DNA from: Clostridia bacterium
GTDB lineage: Bacteria > Bacillota > Clostridia > Oscillospirales > CAG-272
Length of the DNA stretch: 64,000 nt
NCBI GenBank assembly: GCA_017461945.1
Contig: JAFTSB010000023.1
Coordinates: 30,626 to 94,625 of the forward strand
Direction of reading: 5' to 3'
Below, piece by piece: positions 1 through 8,487 of this stretch. Position 1 is the stretch's first letter. Every line of letters starts with the position of its first letter. The translations under genes were made by a program, and so were the position numbers. The notes below the pieces were generated by a model. That model searched no databases, was not told where the DNA came from, and saw only the letters and a program-made list of their open reading frames with translations.

Positions 1-921
1 CAGGTTGGAAAGCATGCCGCCGGGAACCTGGTACAACAGAGCGTTGACATCCACCTTCAGGGCCTTGGGATTGAGCTGACCGCTGGTCAGATACTTTTCA
101 CGCAAAGGCGCGAAATAACGGGTGATCTCGTCCAGCTTTTCCAAGGAAATGCCAGGGTCACGCTCGGTGCCCATCAAAGTAGCCACTAAGGGCTCTGTGG
201 GGGGTTGAGAGGTACCCATGGAGAAGGGGGAGATGGCCGTATCGACAATATCAACGCCTGCCTCGATGGCCTTGAGCAATGTCATAGAAGCAAGACCTGC
301 GGTAGCGTGAGTGTGCAATTGAATAGGCAGTGCGGTACTGGCCTTGAGGGTCTTGACCAGCTCATAGGCCTCGTAAGGCTTCAAAAGGCCGGCCATGTCT
401 TTAATACAAATGGAATCGGCGCCCATTTCCTCCAGCTGCTTGGCATACTGCGCATAGTAATCCAACGTATAGCAAGGGCCGGTGGTATAGGAGAAGGCTG
501 CCTGCACATGGCCCCCTTCTCTCTTGGTGGCATCAATAGCCGTTTTCAGATTGCGAGGGTCGTTGAGGGCGTCGAAAATGCGGATAATGTCGATACCGTT
601 GGCAATAGACTTTTGCACGAAATAGGCAACAACATCATCGGAATAATGGCGGTAGCCCAGAATATTCTGACCGCGGAACAGCATCTGCAGCTTGGTATTT
701 TTGACTTGATCACGGATCTTGCGCAGACGGTCCCAGGGATCCTCGTTCAAAAAGCGGAGACAGGCATCAAAGGTGGCGCCGCCCCATGCTTCCAAAGAGT
801 GATAGCCGATCTCATCCATTTTGGCAAGGATGGGCAGCATCTCCTCGGTGGTCATACGGGTTGCAATCAGCGACTGGTGAGAGTCGCGCAATACGGTTTC
901 TGTAATTTTGACTTTTGACAT
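1..921 (-). CDS. oadA: Oxaloacetate decarboxylase alpha / pyruvate carboxylase B subunit (5S-type carboxyltransferase), partial
   Basis: This is the N-terminal 307 residues of a biotin-dependent carboxyltransferase; the 3' end lies beyond the left edge. The protein begins MSKVKITETVLRDSHQSL, and the conserved TETVLRDSHQSL and DACLRFLNEDPW segments and the later QLHTHATAGLA segment are typical of OadA/PycB and the transcarboxylase 5S subunit. The enzyme would move a carboxyl group between oxaloacetate/pyruvate and carboxybiotin. The start is the ATG at 921, preceded by GAGGTGA. It is the last gene seen of a minus-strand cluster with beta, biotin-carrier, gamma and 12S-like subunits. Whether it has its own C-terminal biotin domain cannot be seen. 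Confidence 0.9.
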   Translation of the reverse strand, partial: MSKVKITETVLRDSHQSLIATRMTTEEMLPILAKMDEIGYHSLEAWGGATFDACLRFLNEDPWDRLRKIRDQVKNTKLQMLFRGQNILGYRHYSDDVVAYFVQKSIANGIDIIRIFDALNDPRNLKTAIDATKREGGHVQAAFSYTTGPCYTLDYYAQYAKQLEEMGADSICIKDMAGLLKPYEAYELVKTLKASTALPIQLHTHATAGLASMTLLKAIEAGVDIVDTAISPFSMGTSQPPTEPLVATLMGTERDPGISLEKLDEITRYFAPLREKYLTSGQLNPKALKVDVNALLYQVPGGMLSNL

Positions 922-939
922 AATTTCACCTCATTCCAT

Positions 940-2121
940 TCACCATGCCCAGGACAGGAACACACCTGCGGCCACGGCGGAGCCGATCACGCCGGCCACA
1001 TTGGGGCCCATCGCGTGCATCAGCAGATAGTTGGTGGGGTCGATCTCCTGTCCCACCTTTTGAGAAACACGGGCAGCCATCGGCACGGCAGAAACGCCGG
1101 CAGAGCCGATCAAGGGGTTGATCTTGCCCTTGGTGGCATAGCACATCACCTTTGCAGTCAGCAAACCGCCGATGGTGGAAACGCAGAAGGCAGCAAGACC
1201 GCAACCGATGATGGCAAGCGTCTTGACATCCAGAAAATTCTCAGCAGTAGCGGTTGCACCCACGGAAAGACCAAGCAAAATGGTTACCAGATTGATCATT
1301 TCGTTCTGGGCCGTTTTGGAAAGGCGTTCGGTCACGCCGCTGACGTTCAGCAAATTACCAAACATCAAGCAGCCAATCAACGGCACAGCACTGGGAACGA
1401 TCAACCACACCACCACGGTGACAAGGATCGGGAAGCAGACCTTTTCTACCTTGGAGACCTGACGGGGCGTTTCCATGCGAATGGCACGCTCCTTTTTGGT
1501 GGTCAGAAGCTTCATAAAGGGAGGTTGGATCATTGGAATCAGCGCCATATAGCTATACGCTGCAATGGCAATGGCACCCAACAGCTGGGGCGCCAAGGTT
1601 TTGGCGGTCAGCACCGCCGTGGGGCCGTCTGCTCCGCCGATGATACCGATCGAAGCGGCCTCCTCGGGGGTAAAGAGCCCGGTCATCAGCGCCAACGCAA
1701 AGGCAACAAACACACCCAGCTGTGCGCCTGCACCGATCAACAGATAATGGGGCTTGGCGATCAAGGGACTGAAATCGGTCATAGCACCGATGCCGATAAA
1801 GATGAGACAAGGATAGATGCCCAGCTTGACACCGATATACAGAAAGTCGATAATGCCACCATTGTGCAGCACATTGCTGTAATCAATGTCACCGGGGATC
1901 AAAAACATTTCGGGGTGGAACAGCTCTGCCCCCGGCAGGTTGGTCAACAGCATACCGATGGCAATAGGCAAAAGCAAAAGCGGCTCATACTTTTTAACCA
2001 CGGCCAGATACACAAGTATGGCTGAAATTGCAAACATTACCAGCGTTTTCCACGTGTCGGCATTGCCGAACAAAGCAGAAAAGCCCGTGCTATTCAGAAA
2101 ATTTTGAATGCTTTCTAACAT
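940..2121 (-). CDS. oadB: Sodium-ion-translocating decarboxylase subunit beta
   Basis: A 393-residue polytopic membrane protein of the OadB/GcdB/MmdB family. In this family the beta subunit decarboxylates carboxybiotin and couples the reaction to Na+ export. The hallmark IIGGADGPTAV segment (with the conserved Asp) and the C-terminal MGPNVAGVIGSAVAAG segment are present. Length is normal for the Clostridia-type beta subunit, which lacks long extensions. It lies 13 bp after the biotin carrier gene and 18 bp before oadA, so all are probably co-transcribed. AAGGACGG sits upstream of the ATG. Confidence 0.93.
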   Translation of the reverse strand: MLESIQNFLNSTGFSALFGNADTWKTLVMFAISAILVYLAVVKKYEPLLLLPIAIGMLLTNLPGAELFHPEMFLIPGDIDYSNVLHNGGIIDFLYIGVKLGIYPCLIFIGIGAMTDFSPLIAKPHYLLIGAGAQLGVFVAFALALMTGLFTPEEAASIGIIGGADGPTAVLTAKTLAPQLLGAIAIAAYSYMALIPMIQPPFMKLLTTKKERAIRMETPRQVSKVEKVCFPILVTVVVWLIVPSAVPLIGCLMFGNLLNVSGVTERLSKTAQNEMINLVTILLGLSVGATATAENFLDVKTLAIIGCGLAAFCVSTIGGLLTAKVMCYATKGKINPLIGSAGVSAVPMAARVSQKVGQEIDPTNYLLMHAMGPNVAGVIGSAVAAGVFLSWAW

Positions 2122-2134
2122 AGGTAGACCGTCC

Positions 2135-2542
2135 TTAATTCAAGGTGATCAAAACCTCGTCGGTTGCAACGGTAGCGCCCTGTGCCACCTCAACGCTGGC
2201 AACAACGCCGTCAGCAGGAGAGGCAATATCGTTTTCCATTTTCATAGCCTCAAGCACCAACAAAACGTCGTCTTTTTTCACGGCCTGGCCGGGCTTAACA
2301 TTGATGCGGACAATGGTACCGGGCATAGGAGCGTTTACAGAAACGGCGCCGGCAGCACCGCCTGCGGGAGCGACGGCAGGTGCAGGTGTGGGAGCAGCCA
2401 CGGGAGCGGGAGCAGCCACGGGAGCGGGAGCAGCCACGGGAGCAGGAGCAGCCACGGGAGCAGGGGCTACAGCACCGGCAGCGGTCTCCTCTACGGTAAC
2501 ATCATAGGCAACGCCATTGACGGTAATGCGATACGTTTTCAT
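2135..2542 (-). CDS. Biotin carboxyl carrier subunit (1.3S-like)
   Basis: A 135-residue biotin carrier. Residues 1-20 form a short beta-rich lead, residues about 21-65 are an Ala-Pro linker built of PVAAPA repeats, and residues 66-135 are a biotinyl domain carrying the EAMKMEN biotinylation motif with the acceptor Lys. It would shuttle CO2 between the carboxyltransferases encoded on either side and the beta subunit. The linker is encoded by a tandem 18-bp DNA repeat. The nearest AAAGG is about 15 nt before the ATG, so initiation may be weak or coupled to the upstream gene. Confidence 0.92.
   Translation of the reverse strand: MKTYRITVNGVAYDVTVEETAAGAVAPAPVAAPAPVAAPAPVAAPAPVAAPTPAPAVAPAGGAAGAVSVNAPMPGTIVRINVKPGQAVKKDDVLLVLEAMKMENDIASPADGVVASVEVAQGATVATDEVLITLN
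2391..2462. repeat. 18-bp tandem repeat coding the Ala-Pro linker
   Basis: Four consecutive 18-bp units (ggagcagccacgggagcg with one base varying) encode six-residue PVAAPA blocks in the biotin carrier linker. Whole-codon periodicity suggests copy number could vary between strains without a frameshift. Confidence 0.9.
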
Positions 2543-2562
2543 AATATTTAACCAGACCTTTC

Positions 2563-2922
2563 TTATTTTCGTTTTGAGACGGTATTGACCTTTTGGAAGG
2601 CCACCACACGGAAAGCAGGCACAACGCCGCTGTTTTCTTCAGCAAGCGTGGCAGCGACAGCGGCGGTGATCACGGCGATCAGTGCATCATTGGTGGCAGG
2701 GGCAACAGGCGCGGTAGGAGCGGGAGCGGCAACAGGGGGCGTTGGTGTCGGCTGGCTTCCCTGCTGATTGGGCAGATAGCCCGAGATCAGCTTGCGGAAC
2801 AGCATCAGCACAACCATCAGTGTGATCAGCGCGCCGAAAACAGCGCTAATACCGATGAGAAGGACCTGCCCTGCATATGCAGTACGCTCGCCAAAGCTCA
2901 TAGCAAGTGCAGTATTGATCAT
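2563..2922 (-). CDS. OadG-like sodium pump decarboxylase gamma subunit
   Basis: A 119-residue protein with one N-terminal membrane segment (about residues 17-42, rich in Leu/Val/Ile), a Pro/Ala-rich middle and a C-terminal segment beginning NDALIAVITAAVAATL. This matches the architecture of OadG/MmdD-type gamma or delta subunits, which tether the carboxyltransferase to the beta subunit. Small size and low complexity make similarity weak, so the call rests largely on topology and position between the 12S-like and biotin-carrier genes. Confidence 0.75.
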   Translation of the reverse strand: MINTALAMSFGERTAYAGQVLLIGISAVFGALITLMVVLMLFRKLISGYLPNQQGSQPTPTPPVAAPAPTAPVAPATNDALIAVITAAVAATLAEENSGVVPAFRVVAFQKVNTVSKRK

Positions 2923-2927
2923 AAGCC

Positions 2928-4244
2928 TTACTCCTTATCTGCCAGCATAAACAGCGCGGAAATCAGACGGGCACGCAGCTCGGTGGGATCGACAATGTCG
3001 TCCACCTCACCGGTGGCAGCAGCAGCCATGGGAGTGGCCTTGGTCTCACGCCATTCCTGCTCCAGTGTCTCGCGGGAAAGGTCTGCGGTGATCCGATCAT
3101 TCCAGAGGAAGGCAACGGCGGAGTCAGCGGAAAGTGCGGCGATCTCGGTGCCGGGAAGGGCCAGAACCAAATCGGCACCCAGCGCACGGGAGCCACCAAA
3201 AATAAAGCCTGCACCTACGGCCTCACCCACAATGGCGGTCACGCGGGGAGCGCTCCCCTCCGATTGCACCATGGCAAGAGTGGCCAGCTCCGAAGCCATA
3301 GCGGCTTCCTCGCTACCGTAGGGGGCAATGCCTGCGGAATTGACAAAGGTTACAGTGGGCAGGCTCATAGCATCGGCAAAGACCAACATACGGCGCATTT
3401 TGGCAATGGAGGCAACATCAAGCTGTCCATCCAGCGCCAGTACCACGGTAGAAACACCGCCCATGGTGGCAAATCCGGCCGTAACGGCCTTGCCGTACTC
3501 GGCAAACACCGGATAAAGGCTGCCGGCATCCACAACCGCGTCCAAAGCCTCTTTGGCAGTGGTGCGATCTGCCAGGGCAACAGCACGGTTCGGATCGTCG
3601 TAATGCTCCAGCAAGGGAGTACCGTGCTCAGCGTGATCGGGCATATAGGAAAGCAGCTTAGCAGCAGCCGCAAAGGCCTCGGCCTCATTTTCCACCGCCA
3701 GCGCGGCGTTTCCGTTGGAAACGGCATAATCGGCGGTACCGATCTCCTCCTCTACCAAAGAGGGAGAGGTCACGTACAGGCGGCTTGCATTGCGCACGGT
3801 AACAGTAAAGTCAAACATAGCAGCCACGGCAGCCATGGTTCCGGCACAGGTGCCGCTGATCACGGCGATCTGCGGAATCACACCGGAAGCAGCAGACACG
3901 GTGGAAAGCAATGTGCCATAGCCTGCCAGAGCGGCGGCACCGTCAAACACCACAGCACCGGCACAGTCAAAAAAGCCGACAACGGGTGCGCCCACAGACA
4001 GGGCCTTTTCATAAACGCGGCGGATCTTTTCGGCGTGCAGGCCATCCAGGGCGCCCTTCATCAAGGAAGGATCCTGGGCAAAGGCGAACACCAAGCGCCC
4101 ACCAAGAGAGCCGTAGCCGCATACAACGCCTTCGGTCTCATCCTCGACGCCGGGGCGGCTGATGTAAGCGCCCATTTCCACAAAGGTACCTGCATCAAAA
4201 AAGCTTTTCAGACGCGTGATACCGATGGTATTTTTATCTTTCAT
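2928..4244 (-). CDS. Acyl-CoA carboxyltransferase (MmdA / 12S-like) subunit
   Basis: A 438-residue crotonase-fold carboxyltransferase related to methylmalonyl-CoA decarboxylase alpha, PccB and transcarboxylase 12S. Both halves show the Gly/Ala-rich oxyanion-type segments (GTCAGTMAAVAAMFDF in the N half; GEAVGAGFIFGGSRALGADL in the C half). It is shorter than the usual roughly 510 residues and starts close to the catalytic core. The ATG at 4244 is chosen because GGAGG lies 6 nt upstream; a longer reading to 4343 has no ribosome site. It heads the cluster. The exact acyl-CoA substrate cannot be read from sequence. Confidence 0.82.
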   Translation of the reverse strand: MKDKNTIGITRLKSFFDAGTFVEMGAYISRPGVEDETEGVVCGYGSLGGRLVFAFAQDPSLMKGALDGLHAEKIRRVYEKALSVGAPVVGFFDCAGAVVFDGAAALAGYGTLLSTVSAASGVIPQIAVISGTCAGTMAAVAAMFDFTVTVRNASRLYVTSPSLVEEEIGTADYAVSNGNAALAVENEAEAFAAAAKLLSYMPDHAEHGTPLLEHYDDPNRAVALADRTTAKEALDAVVDAGSLYPVFAEYGKAVTAGFATMGGVSTVVLALDGQLDVASIAKMRRMLVFADAMSLPTVTFVNSAGIAPYGSEEAAMASELATLAMVQSEGSAPRVTAIVGEAVGAGFIFGGSRALGADLVLALPGTEIAALSADSAVAFLWNDRITADLSRETLEQEWRETKATPMAAAATGEVDDIVDPTELRARLISALFMLADKE

Positions 4245-4431
4245 GATAACCTCCGTATTCCGGGAAATAAGATGTTTTTTACAAAAACACCTTCTCCCCC
4301 AATGTAACATAATTTTACCACAAAATATATATTTACGGAGCATTTTTCAAAAATTAAATTGTTAACAATTTGTAAACCCTTACCCTTGCGCATGGCGCAT
4401 AAAATTTTTTTCAAAAAATATGAAAAAGGGC

Positions 4432-4460
4432 TTGCATTTTCCTTTGCCTTGTGATATAAT
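4432..4460 (+). promoter_or_regulatory. Sigma-A promoter for tRNA-Val
   Basis: TTGCAT, a 17-bp spacer and TATAAT (preceded by TGA) end 20 bp before the tRNA. Confidence 0.85.
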
Positions 4461-4480
4461 AACAACGTTGTGAAACACAT

Positions 4481-4557
4481 GGAGGCATAGCTCAGCTGGT
4501 TAGAGTACTTGCTTGACATGCAAGGGGTCACTGGTTCGATTCCAGTTGTCTCCACCA
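4481..4557 (+). tRNA. tRNA-Val (anticodon GAC)
   Basis: Cloverleaf of 77 nt with encoded CCA. The acceptor GGAGGCA pairs with TGTCTCC (one G-U), the D arm contains AGCTCAGCTGGT, the anticodon stem CTTGC/GCAAG closes a TTGACAT loop with anticodon GAC, and the T arm contains GGTTCGATTCC. It is a single tRNA with its own promoter and terminator. Confidence 0.95.
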
Positions 4558-4563
4558 AGAAAA

Positions 4564-4595
4564 AAGCCAAGTCGAATTTCGACTTGGCTTTTTTT
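4564..4595 (+). terminator. Intrinsic terminator of tRNA-Val
   Basis: Arms AAGCCAAGTCGAA and TTCGACTTGGCTT are followed by a run of T. Confidence 0.9.
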
Positions 4596-4731
4596 AACGT
4601 AATTCGCCTTTCCCTTTGGCGGCAACGGGAGCCATTATGGAACATTTGGCATTCTGTCAGCATCGGTTCCCGTCAATTGGCATACCAACGAAACAGGTGC
4701 GATTGTAACGCAAGGGACACTGGGATCTAAA

Positions 4732-4760
4732 TTGACAAGCTCTTGAATTTGTGGTATACT
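4732..4760 (+). promoter_or_regulatory. Sigma-A promoter for rsmA
   Basis: TTGACA, 17 bp, TATACT; 31 bp upstream of the rsmA start. Confidence 0.88.
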
Positions 4761-4791
4761 AAGGACAACGACAAAATAACGAGGTAGACAG

Positions 4792-5655
4792 ATGAATCTT
4801 TGTGATGTCAGAACCGTTAAAAATATTATGGAGGCCTTTGGCTTGCGCTTTCGCAAGGAGTTTGGTCAGAACTTTTTGACCAACCCCATGATCGTTGCGG
4901 ATATTGCAGATAGCGCATCGGACACTGCAACAGACAGCATTTTGGAGATCGGCCCCGGCATTGGCACCTTGACCCGTGAGCTATGCGCACGCTATCAAAA
5001 GGTGCTGGCTTTGGAGATCGACCGGGGGTTGATCCCTGCTCTTTCCTACACGTTGGATGAGTTTGACAACGTAACCGTTGTGAACGAGGACGTGATGAAG
5101 GCCGACCTCCCCACGCTCTTGGCACCTTATTTTGATGCCGGTAGCGTTTCGGTTTGCGCCAACCTGCCTTATTACATCACCACGCCGATTTTGATGAAGC
5201 TGCTGGAAAGTGAGCTGCCCTTTCGGTATATCACCATTATGATCCAGTCCGAGGTGGCCGACCGCCTGACCGCCAAGGCCGGCAGTGCCGCCTACGGCGC
5301 CATTACGGCCATGCTGAACTATTACGGCACGGCCGAGCGACTGTTCACCGTTTCGGCAGGCAATTTCATGCCGCCCCCCTCGGTCAATTCGGCTGTGGTG
5401 CGCATCAAGCTGCACGAGCAAAAGCCCCATCAGCCAAAGGATGTGGAGATCTTCCGCCGCACGGTAAAGGCTGCCTTTGAGCAACGGCGAAAGACCCTGC
5501 CCAACGCTTTGTCGGCAGGCTTCCCCACCCTTTCTAAGGAGCAATGTGTAGAGACGGTCACCAAGGCAGGACACCGCCCTGACATCCGCGGTGAACGACT
5601 GGATGTGGCACAATTTGTAGAGCTTTCGGACATCATTACCGAAATGCTGGAATAA
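4792..5655 (+). CDS. rsmA: 16S rRNA (adenine(1518)-N6/adenine(1519)-N6)-dimethyltransferase
   Basis: A 287-residue KsgA/RsmA enzyme that dimethylates two adjacent adenines near the 3' end of 16S rRNA with SAM. The SAM-binding motif EIGPGIGTL is at residues 52-60 and the catalytic NLPYY at 124-128; the N-terminal RKEFGQNFL segment is typical. Length is normal. GAGGT lies before the ATG. It has its own promoter and terminator, so it is monocistronic. Confidence 0.96.
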   Translation: MNLCDVRTVKNIMEAFGLRFRKEFGQNFLTNPMIVADIADSASDTATDSILEIGPGIGTLTRELCARYQKVLALEIDRGLIPALSYTLDEFDNVTVVNEDVMKADLPTLLAPYFDAGSVSVCANLPYYITTPILMKLLESELPFRYITIMIQSEVADRLTAKAGSAAYGAITAMLNYYGTAERLFTVSAGNFMPPPSVNSAVVRIKLHEQKPHQPKDVEIFRRTVKAAFEQRRKTLPNALSAGFPTLSKEQCVETVTKAGHRPDIRGERLDVAQFVELSDIITEMLE

Positions 5656-5671
5656 ATACAATTGCAGAAGG

Positions 5672-5703
5672 CCGGAGAACGACAAGCGTTCTCCGGACTT
5701 TTT
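5672..5703 (+). terminator. Intrinsic terminator of rsmA
   Basis: CCGGAGAACG and CGTTCTCCGG pair around a 5-nt loop, followed by CTTTTTGTT. It lies between converging rsmA and spoIVA. Confidence 0.9.
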
Positions 5704-5718
5704 GTTATATAAAAAGCA

Positions 5719-7197
5719 TTACAACAAAATACAGATCAGACCATTAGAGCCCTCATTGATGATGCGCTCCAGGGTCTCGGCAAGCTTTTTGCGTGCCTCG
5801 TCGGGCATATGCTCCAGCTTTTGATGCAGCCCTTCGTTGACCATTTCGTAAAGGCTTTTGCCAAACATATTGGATTCCCACAGCTTTTTGGGGTCGGCCT
5901 CAAATTCGGCCAGAATGTTACGCACAAATTCCTCGGACTGCTGTTCGGTTCCCACAATGGGATTCAGCTCGGTACGAATATCGGCGCGGATCATATGGAT
6001 CGACTGAGCGGCGGCAGACAAGCGCACGCCATAGCCACCGGATTGCTTGACGATGCTGGGCTTTTCCAGCCGCAGGTCGCCAACCTCGGGCATAACAATG
6101 CCATACCCTTTTTCGTCGGCCATGGCCAAGGCCTCCTCTACACGGCGATACTTTTCGCGTACGGCAGATAGCTCACGAACAAGCGAAAACAGCGCACCGT
6201 CCTCGCGAATTTCCTCCCCTGCCAGCTCGGAGAGTACATCGTAATACAAAGAGGACTCCAGCTCCACCGACAACCTTACGCGACCGTTACCCATATCCAT
6301 TTCGCACAGCTTGACGGCCGCCACATATGGATTTTGCACAAGGCCGGAGAAGGTCTTTTCCACCTCGCCCATCCGCTCGATCTGACCGGCAAGGCGGCAG
6401 ATGTCCTCGGTGACCGAGGCGCGAACGGGATGCGATTCCTCCAACGCTTTCGCCCAGGAGGGTAGGTCGATGCCAACGCCTGTCACAGGAAATTCTCCAA
6501 GGATCATAGCCAAGATGCCTCGGATATCCTCTGCCGAAAGAGACAGGCAACTGACCAGTGCCACCGGCACGCCGTATTTTTCCTCCAACGCGGCAGCAAG
6601 GGTGATCGACTCCTCACGGGTGGGATCGGCCGAGTTCAGTACCACCGCAAAGGGCTTTCCCATTTCCGACAGCTCGCGCACGATGCGCGCTTCGGCCTCC
6701 TCATAAGAGGCGCGCGGAATTTCACCTACAGTACCGTCAGAGGTCACCAGCATTCCAATGGTAGCGTGCTCGCCAATGACCTTATGTGTACCGTATTCGG
6801 CAGCCTCGGCAAAGGGCATGGGCTCCTTGGACCAGGGGGTATTGACCATACGGGCGACGCCGTTTTCCTCTCCCCCCATCGCCTCGGGGATCATATATCC
6901 CACGCAATCGATCATTTTTACGCGCATGGAAACGCCGCCCTCCAGCGTGAGCGCGACACCTTCGTCGGGGACAAATTTCGGCTCGGTGGTCATGACGGTT
7001 TTGCCCGCGGCACTCTGGGGCATTTCGTCCTTGGCGCGCTCACGAGCCGCGTCTGCCTCTATATTGGGCAGCACCAGCTCTTGCATAAACCGTGTAATAA
7101 AAGTAGATTTTCCGCTTCTCACGGGGCCGACCACACCAATGTAGATATCTCCGCCGGTCCGCTCGGCAATATCCCGATAAATAGAACGCTGTGCCAT
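5719..7197 (-). CDS. spoIVA: Stage IV sporulation protein A, spore coat assembly ATPase
   Basis: A 492-residue SpoIVA, the family's usual length. The protein polymerises on the outer forespore membrane using ATP and forms the base on which the coat assembles. The start MAQRSIYRDIAERTGGDIYI matches the family N-terminus, with the P-loop GPVRSGKS at residues 24-31. The C-terminal end (MNEGSNGLICILL) is the hydrophobic anchor region expected for SpoVM/membrane interaction. The ATG at 7197 has GGAGGAAAG upstream; an ATG 29 codons earlier does not. A sigma-E-like promoter precedes it, fitting mother-cell expression. This gene shows that the organism is an endospore former or descends from one. Confidence 0.97.
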   Translation of the reverse strand: MAQRSIYRDIAERTGGDIYIGVVGPVRSGKSTFITRFMQELVLPNIEADAARERAKDEMPQSAAGKTVMTTEPKFVPDEGVALTLEGGVSMRVKMIDCVGYMIPEAMGGEENGVARMVNTPWSKEPMPFAEAAEYGTHKVIGEHATIGMLVTSDGTVGEIPRASYEEAEARIVRELSEMGKPFAVVLNSADPTREESITLAAALEEKYGVPVALVSCLSLSAEDIRGILAMILGEFPVTGVGIDLPSWAKALEESHPVRASVTEDICRLAGQIERMGEVEKTFSGLVQNPYVAAVKLCEMDMGNGRVRLSVELESSLYYDVLSELAGEEIREDGALFSLVRELSAVREKYRRVEEALAMADEKGYGIVMPEVGDLRLEKPSIVKQSGGYGVRLSAAAQSIHMIRADIRTELNPIVGTEQQSEEFVRNILAEFEADPKKLWESNMFGKSLYEMVNEGLHQKLEHMPDEARKKLAETLERIINEGSNGLICILL

Positions 7198-7229
7198 ATT
7201 CTTTCCTCCGCTTTCGTGGCTTTTGCTAA

Positions 7230-7258
7230 AGCGTATGAGGGGTGCAAAGAAAATATGA
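7230..7258 (-). promoter_or_regulatory. Sigma-E-type sporulation promoter of spoIVA
   Basis: On the minus strand TCATATT, 14 bp and CATACGCT match the sigma-E pattern (KMATATT, 13-14 bp, CATACAnT) closely, 33 bp before the spoIVA ATG. No good sigma-A promoter is seen in the same stretch. Confidence 0.7.
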
Positions 7259-7261
7259 CAA

Positions 7262-7313
7262 AAGAAGGCGAAGGAGCCCTGCACAACGGCCGGCTTCCAT
7301 CGCCTTCTTTTTA
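7262..7313 (-). terminator. Terminator after the cysteine desulfurase gene
   Basis: AAAGAAGGCGA and TCGCCTTCTTT close a longer interrupted stem (AGCC/GGCT inside), with T-rich flanks on both strands. It ends the murD-to-desulfurase run and abuts the spoIVA promoter. Confidence 0.7.
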
Positions 7314-7319
7314 TTTGTT

Positions 7320-8486
7320 TTAATGTCGGATGCGAATCAAGGTATCAAGCCCTTCACGCAAAGCGCAGAGCAGCGCATCCACATCCTCCTCGGTATTCAG
7401 GGGAGAAAAGCTGATGCGCAGCGAGCAATCAGCCTCGGCTGCGGTCAATCCAAAGGCCAACAGCGTGGCGCTGGGGTTTTTCGCGTGCGAGGAGCAGGCG
7501 GAGCCGCTGGAGACCGAAATCCCCTTTCCCGATAGGAAATGGAGCATCGTCTCGCTTTTGATATGGGGCAGCGTTATATGCACGATATGAGGGGCACGAA
7601 CGCCGGGCAAATTCACCGAAATATCAGAATTTTGCAAACCGTCAATGAGTTTTTGTGACAGACTTGCCATTTTGGCCACATCCCGGGATACGGTTGCACG
7701 TCCTGCCCTTGCGGCAGCACCGAAGCCGGCAATGCCGATGATGTTTTCTGTGCCGGAGCGCAGGCCAAATTCTTGTCCGCCGCCGTTCAACACCGGAACA
7801 ATGGCACGCTTGGTCAGCACGTGGGGCGCGACATACAAGGCGCCCACGCCCTTGGGGCCGTGGATCTTATGGGCGCTGATTGTGATCAGATCGGCGCCAA
7901 GGCCTTTGACCGTCATAGGAACCTTGAGAAAGCCCTGCACCGCATCGCAATGGCAGATGCAATCGGGGTTGGCGGCCTTTGCAGCAGAAAAGACCTGCTC
8001 TACGGGATAGCGTGCGCCGGTCTCGTTGTTGACCAGCATCATGGTCACCATAAACAGTTCTCTGTTGCAAGCAGCACGCACGGCATCCATATTCAAAGCA
8101 CCGCCATGGGTAGACACGCGAACCACGCGATAGCCCTCACGCTCCAGCACACGCAGAGTCTGCTCGACAGAAGGATGCTCGGAATCGGTGGTGAGGATCA
8201 CGTCGGCGCTTCGCCGCTCCTTGGCGTGTGCAACGCCAAGGAGCGCCAGGGTAGTCGCCTCGGTGCCCGATGATGTGAAAATCAGCTGACCGTCCTTTAA
8301 AAATCGCTCACCAAGTGCCTCGGCAACGGCAATGCGGCTCTCGCGCAATAGCGCGGCGCTTCTCTGCCCTCGTTCGTGCAAGGAGGAGGGATTGCCATAA
8401 CACTCCATGGCGGCTGTCATAGCCTCTTTTACAGCAGGCAACAACGCCGTGGTGGCGCTGTTATCCAAATAGATCTCGCGATTCAT
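7320..8486 (-). CDS. Cysteine desulfurase (NifS/IscS family)
   Basis: A 388-residue PLP-dependent aminotransferase-fold enzyme that takes sulfur from cysteine for Fe-S clusters or thio-modification. PLP Lys-207 is in SAHKIHGPKG, and the sulfur-accepting Cys-331 lies in SSGSACSS, typical of group II NifS-like enzymes. No iscU or mnmA is beside it. The ATG at 8486 directly follows the TGA of the lipoprotein gene and lacks a good ribosome site, suggesting translational coupling; a longer reading into the lipoprotein gene is unlikely. Confidence 0.9.
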   Translation of the reverse strand: MNREIYLDNSATTALLPAVKEAMTAAMECYGNPSSLHERGQRSAALLRESRIAVAEALGERFLKDGQLIFTSSGTEATTLALLGVAHAKERRSADVILTTDSEHPSVEQTLRVLEREGYRVVRVSTHGGALNMDAVRAACNRELFMVTMMLVNNETGARYPVEQVFSAAKAANPDCICHCDAVQGFLKVPMTVKGLGADLITISAHKIHGPKGVGALYVAPHVLTKRAIVPVLNGGGQEFGLRSGTENIIGIAGFGAAARAGRATVSRDVAKMASLSQKLIDGLQNSDISVNLPGVRAPHIVHITLPHIKSETMLHFLSGKGISVSSGSACSSHAKNPSATLLAFGLTAAEADCSLRISFSPLNTEEDVDALLCALREGLDTLIRIRH

Positions 8487-8487
8487 A

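Noticed and set aside
2391-2462. CRISPR-like short repeats
   Set aside because: They are contiguous 18-bp units without spacers, in frame, coding an Ala-Pro linker. No CRISPR array or cas gene was seen anywhere in the window.
4245-4343. Longer N-terminus for the 12S-like carboxyltransferase
   Set aside because: The extension is AT-rich, Cys-rich and unlike the family, and the GGAGG site fits the ATG at 4244.
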